From the NCBI RefSeq assembly GCF_015709225.1, contig NZ_JADNRS010000003.1, forward strand, positions 1 to 48,635: a DNA stretch of 48,635 nucleotides, in the 5' to 3' direction. A model generated the notes under the pieces. That model made no database searches, was not told the DNA's origin, and was given only the letters and a program-made list of their open reading frames with translations. Both the position numbers and the translations under genes were made by a program. How positions within the stretch are numbered: the stretch's first letter is position 1; the number at the start of each line of letters is the position of its first letter. Origin of the DNA: Acholeplasma laidlawii (GTDB lineage Bacteria; Bacillota_I; Bacilli_A; Acholeplasmatales; Acholeplasmataceae). Below are positions 33,403 to 39,666 of this stretch, one piece after another.

Positions 33403-34746
33403 TTAAAATACTTTTCCAGGGTTTAATAAGTTTTTAGGATCAAGTGCTTTTTTAATTAATTTCATCACATGGATGTTATCTTGGTTTGTCATTTTTAGGA
33501 AATGTTCTCTCTTGAAGTAACCAACACCGTGCTCTGCAGAAATTAAGCCACCTAAACGATACACTTCTTTATAGAGATCATCTAAGAATGCATGACGTTT
33601 TGCTTGCCAAACGTCATCTGAAAGTGCATCTTTCATCATGATTGTATGGATATTACCATCACCAGAGTGACCGAAGTTTAACACTCTGATACCATGTTTA
33701 ATTTCTAACTCTTTAGTATAACGAATCATGTCAGCAAATTTATTAATAGGTACAACTTCGTCTAACATTTCAAAATATGTAGCATTCATAATACCGTAAA
33801 GAATAGAGTCTCTCATTTGCCATGCTTCAACAGCCTCTTTTTCATTTAAGAAAATTTGCTCGATAGCTTTTTTATCACCAATTTGGTGAATTAGGTCTAA
33901 CGAATTATTGATGTTAGTTAGTTCATTACCATCAACAGTTAATAAGATGTAGGCTTCACCTGTTTGTGAGATGAATTTCTTATTTAAGAAAGATTCACTA
34001 AATTTAATGGATTCACGGTCAAATAACTCAAGTGCAGCTGGCAAGATACCAGTTTTTAATATCTCAATTACTGTATCTGTTGCTGTAAATGGATCATTAA
34101 ATGCTAACACCATAGATTTGTTGAATTTAGGTTTTGGTACAAGTTTTAACGAAACTTGAGTTGTAATACCTAAAGTTCCTTCAGAACCGATAAATAAATC
34201 TAGTAAATCATAACCTGAAGCATCTTTAATTGTTTTACCACCAAGTGCTAATTTAGTACCATCTGCTAAGACAACATGTAAACTTCGAACGTTTTCTCTT
34301 GTAGCACCATATTTAATTGCACGCATACCACCAGCATTGGTAGATACGTTACCACCAATAGAAGACATTTTAGATGCAGGGTCTGGTGCATACATTAAAC
34401 CGTGTTCATCTGCAATTTTTTGAACATTTTCTAATGTGATACCAGGTTCTACGGTTAAGGTCATCGTTTCTAAATCAACTTCAACGACTTTATTCATTAA
34501 ACTTAAGTCGATGATTAATTCGCCACCAACTACCGGTATTTGAGAACCAGCAGCACCAGTATTTGCACCACGTGCAATAATTGGCATATTTTGGGCATTT
34601 GCAAATTGAACTGCTTTAATAACTTCATCTTCATTTATAGGTTTTACAACACCATAAACTTTGTTCGCACCAAAAGGGTTTTGGTATACATCAGGTACAT
34701 CAGTACCGATAAATACTCTACTTGAATCTTGGATTATGTTTTTCAT
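33403..34746 (-). CDS. FAD-linked 2-hydroxyacid oxidase/dehydrogenase (GlcD or D-lactate dehydrogenase type)
   Basis: Flavoprotein that oxidises a 2-hydroxyacid such as D-lactate or glycolate. The FAD-binding part has ARGANTGAAGSQIPVVGGELIIDLSLM-type glycine loops around residues 58-82 and DPASKMSSIGGNVSTNAGG. The C-terminal FAD-oxidase domain ends in SAEHGVGYFKREH and LDPKNLLNPGKVF. Length of 447 residues is normal for GlcD. No GlcE or GlcF subunit is adjacent, so a stand-alone enzyme is likely. Acceptor and substrate are not decided by sequence. A promoter with an inverted repeat lies upstream. Confidence 0.88.
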   Translation of the reverse strand: MKNIIQDSSRVFIGTDVPDVYQNPFGANKVYGVVKPINEDEVIKAVQFANAQNMPIIARGANTGAAGSQIPVVGGELIIDLSLMNKVVEVDLETMTLTVEPGITLENVQKIADEHGLMYAPDPASKMSSIGGNVSTNAGGMRAIKYGATRENVRSLHVVLADGTKLALGGKTIKDASGYDLLDLFIGSEGTLGITTQVSLKLVPKPKFNKSMVLAFNDPFTATDTVIEILKTGILPAALELFDRESIKFSESFLNKKFISQTGEAYILLTVDGNELTNINNSLDLIHQIGDKKAIEQIFLNEKEAVEAWQMRDSILYGIMNATYFEMLDEVVPINKFADMIRYTKELEIKHGIRVLNFGHSGDGNIHTIMMKDALSDDVWQAKRHAFLDDLYKEVYRLGGLISAEHGVGYFKREHFLKMTNQDNIHVMKLIKKALDPKNLLNPGKVF

Positions 34747-34778
34747 ATGAACTCCTTATATATTTTATATATACTTTT

Positions 34779-34808
34779 ATTATATTGAATACGCTTACTT
34801 TATTCAAT
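34779..34808 (-). promoter_or_regulatory. Promoter of the GlcD-like gene with an 8-bp inverted repeat
   Basis: On the minus strand TTGAAT (34807-34802) and TATAAT (34784-34779) are spaced by 17 bp. ATTGAATA (34784-34791) and TATTCAAT (34801-34808) form perfect arms around 9 nt that cover the -35 and the spacer, as expected for an operator. Confidence 0.7.
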
Positions 34809-34887
34809 TTTGAGGACTTGGCATATATTAAATATTCAAGTTATGAAAAATACTTTTAACTTATCTTAAATAAACCATAGCTATCAT

Positions 34888-34915
34888 AAAAAAAACAAAC
34901 TTTTTAGTTTGCTTT
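34888..34915 (-). terminator. Terminator of the phnA-like gene, overlapping its 3' end
   Basis: On the minus strand AAACT/AGTTT forms a short stem followed by at least eight T. The left arm lies within the last codons and stop codon. Confidence 0.65.
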
Positions 34916-35239
34916 TTTAACGAATTCTGATTTTAATTTCATTTGGCCGAAATCTTTAATTTTACAGTCGATATCATGGCCATCTTTTGCATCTTCAATT
35001 AATCTAATACCTGTAACTTTTGTACCTTGCTTAATCACACCAGAAGAACCTTTTACTTTAAGATCTTTAATGACGATAACATCATCTCCATCTACTAATA
35101 TATTATTATTGGCATCTTTGACAGTAAACTTGTTTTCACTTTCAAGTTGAGCAGGATCCCAACTATACTGACAAGCAGAACAAACCATCATGTCGTTATC
35201 TTCATATGTATATTCAAATCCACAACTTGGACAACTCAT
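34904..35239 (-). CDS. PhnA-like zinc-ribbon protein (YjdM family)
   Basis: Small protein, 111 residues, of the PhnA/YjdM family. The N-terminal zinc ribbon has four Cys in two pairs (CPSC and CSAC). The C-terminal domain reads [26 protein letters not shown], the family hallmark. The name PhnA is historical; the family does not degrade phosphonates in general and its role is unclear. Start at ATG 35239 is chosen because AGGTAGGTG precedes it and a promoter lies at 35277-35304; longer in-frame starts would cross that promoter. Confidence 0.88.
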   Translation of the reverse strand: MSCPSCGFEYTYEDNDMMVCSACQYSWDPAQLESENKFTVKDANNNILVDGDDVIVIKDLKVKGSSGVIKQGTKVTGIRLIEDAKDGHDIDCKIKDFGQMKLKSEFVKKAN

Positions 35240-35276
35240 ATAAACTACACCTACCTTATTCTCATTATGTTCATTC

Positions 35277-35307
35277 ATTATACCATAATCAATTTTGGAC
35301 CCAAAAT
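35277..35307 (-). promoter_or_regulatory. Promoter of the phnA-like gene with an inverted repeat at -35
   Basis: On the minus strand TTGGGT (35304-35299) and extended -10 TGGTATAAT (35285-35277) have a 16-bp spacer. ATTTTGG-AC-CCAAAAT (35292-35307) is a perfect 7+2+7 inverted repeat over the -35 box. Confidence 0.6.
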
Positions 35308-35411
35308 GTGGGTAAATATGACGATTACGCATTAAAATTATTATATTTTTATTTTTTACCAATAAAACACACCAGGTCTTTCGTATATATGGTGAAAGGT
35401 AGGATTTACAT

Positions 35412-35885
35412 ATGAAAAAAACATTTAGTATTCCATTATTAATTATTACGGCCTTAACATTAGTTGGTTGTAAATCTGAAAACTCAAACTTACTCGAGTT
35501 TAATAATAAAGAAAGCGTGATGGCATTTCAACTAAGTTCATCTGTTGATGTCATAGAACAAGAAACACCAGAAACAACTACAACAAATAAAGAAACTGTT
35601 GAAGTTGTAACAGAAGAACAAGTAGAAGCTGTAGAAGAGATTAGCCCATATGTGGTCATGTTTGAAAATATGTTAGCTTCAAAAAACGGGTTTAGCCATG
35701 AAACTAAACCATCAAATTTAGAAGGTTATACACATATGCAAGTCGTAACTATTCCAGACTTCGAAGGTCAATCTAATACGTATGTTATGTATTATAATAT
35801 AACTAGCAATTTAGAAGATGACAACGACGATATGGATGATGATCATGATGAAGACGATGATGATCATGATGATTTGAGTATTTAA
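35412..35885 (+). CDS. Lipoprotein with Asp/His-rich C-terminal tail, function unknown
   Basis: No family recognised. Residues 1-20 form a lipoprotein signal with lipobox LVGC and lipidated Cys20. A Thr/Glu-rich linker follows (about 48-75), then a small globular part of about 60 residues. The last 25 residues are almost all Asp and Glu with two His, a pattern expected to bind divalent metal ions. It lies just upstream of a P1B-type metal ATPase cluster in the same direction with no terminator between. A metal buffer or sensor at the cell surface is a reasonable guess, nothing more. AGGTAGGA precedes the ATG. Confidence 0.7.
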   Translation: MKKTFSIPLLIITALTLVGCKSENSNLLEFNNKESVMAFQLSSSVDVIEQETPETTTTNKETVEVVTEEQVEAVEEISPYVVMFENMLASKNGFSHETKPSNLEGYTHMQVVTIPDFEGQSNTYVMYYNITSNLEDDNDDMDDDHDEDDDDHDDLSI

Positions 35886-35899
35886 TTATAAGATGAAAA

Positions 35900-35942
35900 C
35901 TTGATTTAGGTCAAGTATTTATTTTTATGTTCATACTATAAT
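35900..35942 (+). promoter_or_regulatory. FNR/CRP-type class II promoter before the Ric-like gene
   Basis: CTTGATTTAGGTCAAG (35900-35915) is one base from the FNR consensus TTGAT-N4-ATCAA. A TATAAT lies at 35937-35942, giving an expected start at 35949. The palindrome centre (35907.5) is therefore at -41.5, the classical activating position. No good -35 is present, as expected for an activator-dependent promoter. Confidence 0.75.
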
Positions 35943-35974
35943 AAGGGTGTAGAAAAAGAAAAGAGGTATGAACA

Positions 35975-36277
35975 ATGAAACAATCAAGTTTTATAGTAGC
36001 TAAAAGTGAGTATATGGATAAATTGAAAATGTATGTACCAATCGTTGATCGTGTACATGGTAAATTACATCCTGAGTTTCATGAGGTAAGACGCGTATTT
36101 GAATTACTTAATGATAAACTCAATCAAAATAATTTAGACTTAAAAACTGAGTTTGAAGCATTAAAAGTAATCACTAATCATTATAAAGTACCACATGATG
36201 TGTGTGAAAGTTATGAAGCGGTATACCAAATGCTTGATGAGTTAAATAAAGCATATGATGAAAGTGCGGTGATTTAA
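35975..36277 (+). CDS. Small helical protein resembling a Ric/ScdA-type (hemerythrin-like) fragment
   Basis: 100-residue soluble protein, predicted mostly helical. The segment VDRVHGKLHPEFHEVRRVFELL (His28, His32, Glu34, His36) resembles the HGxxHPE pattern of the di-iron Fe-S repair proteins Ric/ScdA/YtfE. Further possible ligands are His69, His74 and Cys77. It is shorter than a full hemerythrin domain, so full di-iron binding is uncertain. Its stop overlaps the ATPase start by one base, so the two are translated together. An FNR-type site controls its promoter. Assignment is tentative. Confidence 0.5.
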   Translation: MKQSSFIVAKSEYMDKLKMYVPIVDRVHGKLHPEFHEVRRVFELLNDKLNQNNLDLKTEFEALKVITNHYKVPHDVCESYEAVYQMLDELNKAYDESAVI

Positions 36278-38133
36278 TGGTCTCATTTATATATAAACAA
36301 AAGATAAAGATTATGATACTTTCTATTTTATTGATTGTATCAGGGTTTATCTCACGTTACGCTTTTGATCAAAAACTGATATTTGATGTAACACTTATGG
36401 CTGCATCCATAATTGGGGTGTTACCGATTGCTATATCTGCCTTTCAAGCATTAAAAGTAAAAGTTATTAGTATTGATTTACTTGTTACAATTGCAGTTTT
36501 AGGTGCGTTTATTATTAAGGCATACGAAGAGTCTGCAATTGTTACATTCTTATTTTTATTTGGTGCCTATTTGGAACAAAGAACACTTAATAAGACAAGA
36601 TCAGCGATTAAGGCACTAACTGAAATGGCACCAGAAACTGCACTTAAAAAGATGGATGATGGTGAGTTTTTAGAAGTTGGTATTGATGATGTAGAAGTAA
36701 CTGATATTTTATTAGTTAAAACGGGTGCTAAGGTGCCTGTGGATGGTATTGTTTTAAGTGGTAGTGCCTATATTAATGAAGCAAGTATTACAGGTGAAGC
36801 AGTATCTGTTAAAAAAGTTGTCGACTCCAAAGTATTTGCAGGTACGATTTTAGATAATGGAACAATACAAATCGTTGCACAAAAAGTAGGAGAAGATACT
36901 ACGTTTGGTAAAATCATAGAACTTGTTGAAGAAGCACAAGATTCGAAGTCTGAGGCTGAAAAGTTTATTGATAGGTTTGCTACATGGTATACGCCGTTTG
37001 TTTTAGTACTTGCGCTTATTGTTTGGGTGATTACACAAGATGTAGCATTAGCTATTACAATACTCGTACTAGGTTGCCCGGGTGCACTTGTCATTGGTGT
37101 TCCAGTATCTAATGTTGCTGGTATTGGAAACGGTGCAAGACATGGTGTTTTACTAAAGGGAAGTGAGGTTATTGGTAACTTTAGTAAGGTTGATACCATC
37201 GTTTTTGATAAAACAGGAACACTTACAATAGGACATCCTGTATTAAGATATGAGGCTTATTTTGAGTTGGATAAAATAGAAATCATACCTTATATTTACA
37301 GTATAGAAAAACAATCAGATCATCCGCTTGCAAAGGCTATTACAGGTCACATAAAAGATGCTAAAACACTACACATAGACCACACAGATGTTATCAAAGG
37401 TGGTGGGATTGTTGCAAGTATCCATAAAAAAAGAGTACTTGTTGGAAATTTAGTACTCATGAAAGATAATGGTATAGAAATAAAGTCAGATATCATGGAT
37501 GAAATCAATAGATTAGAACATGAAGGACACTCCATAGTTCTTGCAGCTATTGATGAAAAGTTAGTAAGTTTAATGGGGATTCGTGATGAAGTAAGACCCA
37601 ATCTTGTAAAGGATTTAAAACGAATCAAAAAAATGGGTGTTAAAAACTTGATTGTATTATCTGGAGATAATCAAGGTAGTGTAGATATCGTTGCTAAAGA
37701 GTTAGGACTTTCAAAAGCAGTTGGAAACATGTTGCCAGAAGATAAAGCAAACTACATTAAAAAACTCATGAGTGAAGGTCATATGATTGCTTTTGTTGGT
37801 GATGGCGTAAATGATAGTCCATCCATCGCGCTTGCACATATTGGTATCGCTATGGGTGGTGGAACTGATGTTGCGATTGAAACATCTGATGTTGTATTAA
37901 TGAATGATAATATCAATAAACTACCACATGCTTTAGGCCTAGCAAAAGCTACTAAACATAATATGATCCAAAATATATTAATCGCGATTGGTGTTGTTGT
38001 CGTATTATTAGTAAGTTTATTTTGGGGCGAGTGGGTCAATATGAGTATTGGTATGCTAGTTCATGAAGCAAGTATCTTAGTAGTCATCCTAAATGCCATG
38101 AGACTTTTAAGGTATAAAACGAAGAATAATTGA
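36277..38133 (+). CDS. P1B-type heavy-metal ATPase with CPG motif, no HMA domain
   Basis: Membrane pump for a transition metal. It has no N-terminal metal-binding domain. The actuator motif is ITGEAV, phosphorylated Asp311 is in VFDKTGTLT, the P1B-specific HP is in SDHPLAKAI, and the hinge is GDGVNDSPSIALAHIGIAMGGG. The membrane metal-binding motif is Cys267-Pro-Gly269, not the usual CPC, SPC or TPC, followed by ALVIGVPVSNVAGIGNGARHG. Metal specificity cannot be predicted from this motif. Length of 618 residues is normal for a pump without HMA. A separate HMA chaperone is encoded 73 bp downstream. Confidence 0.9.
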   Translation: MVSFIYKQKIKIMILSILLIVSGFISRYAFDQKLIFDVTLMAASIIGVLPIAISAFQALKVKVISIDLLVTIAVLGAFIIKAYEESAIVTFLFLFGAYLEQRTLNKTRSAIKALTEMAPETALKKMDDGEFLEVGIDDVEVTDILLVKTGAKVPVDGIVLSGSAYINEASITGEAVSVKKVVDSKVFAGTILDNGTIQIVAQKVGEDTTFGKIIELVEEAQDSKSEAEKFIDRFATWYTPFVLVLALIVWVITQDVALAITILVLGCPGALVIGVPVSNVAGIGNGARHGVLLKGSEVIGNFSKVDTIVFDKTGTLTIGHPVLRYEAYFELDKIEIIPYIYSIEKQSDHPLAKAITGHIKDAKTLHIDHTDVIKGGGIVASIHKKRVLVGNLVLMKDNGIEIKSDIMDEINRLEHEGHSIVLAAIDEKLVSLMGIRDEVRPNLVKDLKRIKKMGVKNLIVLSGDNQGSVDIVAKELGLSKAVGNMLPEDKANYIKKLMSEGHMIAFVGDGVNDSPSIALAHIGIAMGGGTDVAIETSDVVLMNDNINKLPHALGLAKATKHNMIQNILIAIGVVVVLLVSLFWGEWVNMSIGMLVHEASILVVILNAMRLLRYKTKNN

Positions 38134-38171
38134 TTTAAATCAAGGTTTATTAGAATACTAGAGTATATAAT
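38130..38171 (+). promoter_or_regulatory. FNR/CRP-type class II promoter before the HMA chaperone gene
   Basis: TTGATTTAAATCAA (38130-38143) is a perfect match to the FNR consensus and overlaps the ATPase stop codon. TATAAT lies at 38166-38171, expected start 38178, so the palindrome centre (38136.5) is again at -41.5. Confidence 0.8.
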
Positions 38172-38206
38172 ATGACTATAAAATAAAAATAAAGGGAGTA
38201 ATACAT

Positions 38207-38440
38207 ATGAAAAAAACCACAATTCAATTAGAAACATTAACTTGTCCATCATGTCTACAAAAAATTAATAATGCAGTTAAGGGATTAGATGGTGTAGATA
38301 AAGATAGTGTCAATGTTATGTTTAATTCAAGTAAAGTTAAATTAGAATTTGATGACACAAAACTAGATATTGATAAAATTGAACAAGTAATTAAGTCTCA
38401 AGGGTATGAAGTAATCAAATCTAATACAAAAGATATCTAA
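38207..38440 (+). CDS. HMA-domain metallochaperone
   Basis: 77-residue protein consisting of a single heavy-metal-associated (ferredoxin-like) domain. The metal-binding motif is TCPSC near residues 13-17, the CxxC of CopZ-type chaperones. The C-terminal part reads IEQVIKSQGYEV, as in the family. It probably delivers metal to the upstream ATPase, which lacks its own HMA domain. It has its own FNR-type promoter and the ribosome site AAAGGGAG. Confidence 0.9.
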   Translation: MKKTTIQLETLTCPSCLQKINNAVKGLDGVDKDSVNVMFNSSKVKLEFDDTKLDIDKIEQVIKSQGYEVIKSNTKDI

Positions 38441-38475
38441 GCAAAAAAAGAAAACGATTTGTTAGCATGAATCAT

Positions 38476-38504
38476 TTGACTTCAAATCTATAATCATATA
38501 TAAT
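38476..38504 (+). promoter_or_regulatory. Promoter of the EIIA gene
   Basis: TTGACT and TATAAT are separated by 17 bp. TTTGACTTCAAA, a small inverted repeat, overlaps the -35. Confidence 0.7.
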
Positions 38505-38536
38505 CACTTAGGCTAAACGAGTAAAGGAAATAATAT

Positions 38537-38983
38537 ATGAACTTATTTGAAATTGATCATATCCATTTAGATTTAGAAGTATCCAGTAAAGATGAGCTAT
38601 TTGACTTTATTGCTAATACACTTAAAGCATTAGGACGTATTACTGAAAGTGCTGATTTTAAAAAAGCGTTAGAAAAACGTGAAAGCGAAATTTCAACAGG
38701 TCTTGGTGAAGGTATCGGTATGCCACATACTTTAGATACATCTGTGATGTTTCCAACGATGCTATATATTCGCTTAAAAAACGAAATAGACTATCAAGCA
38801 ATCGATGGTTTACCAGTGAAGGAAATATATGCAATTGCAATGCCAAATAGCTATCAAAAAGAGCATCTAGTATTAATCAGTAAGATTGCAACTATCTATT
38901 TTGAAGAAGCATCAAAACAAGAAATTAGAGCGCTAGATACAAAGGAAAGTATTCATAGTTTCATCTCTAAAAACTTAAAATAA
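38537..38983 (+). CDS. PTS fructose/mannitol-type EIIA protein
   Basis: Phosphocarrier of the sugar phosphotransferase system, EIIA-Fru/Mtl/Ntr fold. The phosphorylated residue is His64 in GEGIGMPHT. The length of 148 residues fits a stand-alone domain. No EIIB or EIIC is adjacent, so it may serve a distant transporter or act in regulation like PtsN. Enzyme I is encoded at the other end of the window. A strong terminator follows. Confidence 0.85.
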   Translation: MNLFEIDHIHLDLEVSSKDELFDFIANTLKALGRITESADFKKALEKRESEISTGLGEGIGMPHTLDTSVMFPTMLYIRLKNEIDYQAIDGLPVKEIYAIAMPNSYQKEHLVLISKIATIYFEEASKQEIRALDTKESIHSFISKNLK

Positions 38984-38991
38984 CACAAAGT

Positions 38992-39022
38992 CCGCATAAA
39001 TTATCGTTTATGCGGTTTTATT
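38992..39022 (+). terminator. Terminator of the EIIA gene
   Basis: CCGCATAAA/TTTATGCGG perfect 9-bp stem with 6-nt loop, followed by TTTTATTTTT. Confidence 0.9.
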
Positions 39023-39057
39023 TTTTATGGCATGTTAAAATAATTTTAGGTGATGAC

Positions 39058-39567
39058 ATGAGAGTTGAAATTTGGTTTGACTTCAATCAAGAGAGTTTAG
39101 AAGTCATAAATAATTTAAATAATGCCTTTGAGCGCTTTAAACATTCTAAAGATGTGGATATCTTATTTAGATCTTTACCGCAAAAAGAAGAGCACTTTAA
39201 ATACCATGAAATATTCCAATACGGAAGAAAAAAAGGGTTAAAACATAGTTATTTATGTACTGTTTTTGAACTCTTTAGTAGTAAAGTTGATTTGACAACT
39301 GTGTTAGAAAGCCGTTTATCACCATATTATGTAGATATTAAAGATTTACAAACAAATTTAAAAGAACATAAGAGTTTAAGAATTGTTAAAAATCAATTAG
39401 AACATGCAACACTTCAAAAGATTGATACTGCTCCAACACTTACTTTTACCCATGGGTTTAGATTAGTGGGCGTTAGTTCTATTTCTGATATTGAACAAAC
39501 CCTAATTAAGATGTATGAAAAAGACTCAGGTATTAAATACTGTATAGAAGAAGATTGTGAAAGATGA
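39058..39567 (+). CDS. DsbA/FrnE-like thioredoxin-fold protein without the active-site CxxC
   Basis: 169 residues from the chosen start. The opening MRVEIWFDFNQESLEVINNL corresponds to the first strand and helix of the DsbA/FrnE family, where DFxCPxC is expected, but here both Cys are absent. The later part (ATLQKIDTAPTLTFTHGFRLVGVSSISDIEQTL) matches the cis-Pro region and last strand. The C-terminus contains CIEEDC. The fold assignment is moderate; oxidoreductase activity by the usual site is unlikely. ATG 39058 with AGGTGA upstream is preferred over 39010, which lies within the previous terminator. Confidence 0.6.
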   Translation: MRVEIWFDFNQESLEVINNLNNAFERFKHSKDVDILFRSLPQKEEHFKYHEIFQYGRKKGLKHSYLCTVFELFSSKVDLTTVLESRLSPYYVDIKDLQTNLKEHKSLRIVKNQLEHATLQKIDTAPTLTFTHGFRLVGVSSISDIEQTLIKMYEKDSGIKYCIEEDCER

Positions 39568-39587
39568 TGTGAAAATCATCTTTTTTT
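39560..39587 (+). terminator. Terminator overlapping the stop of the DsbA-like gene
   Basis: AAAGATGAT/ATCATCTTT stem with 6-nt loop and T-run; the left arm contains the TGA stop. Confidence 0.85.
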
Positions 39588-39616
39588 GTAAATATGCATA
39601 AAAATGAGTGACATCA

Positions 39617-39625
39617 TGGTATACT
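39617..39625 (+). promoter_or_regulatory. Extended -10 promoter of the DEAD-box helicase gene
   Basis: TGGTATACT is an extended -10 without a good -35. AAGGGA lies before ATG 39667. Confidence 0.55.
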
Positions 39626-39666
39626 TGATAAGGTTCAAAAAACGAAAAAGAAATAAGGGATACTAA

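Noticed and set aside
36768-38039. Minus-strand reading frames inside the P-type ATPase gene
   Set aside because: They are antisense shadows of a clearly coding frame, rich in Ser/Thr/Ile with no recognisable motif or ribosome site.
38471-38487. A third FNR-type site before the EIIA gene (TTTGACTTCAAA)
   Set aside because: Half-site spacing is wrong for FNR and the promoter has a good -35, so an activator site is not needed.
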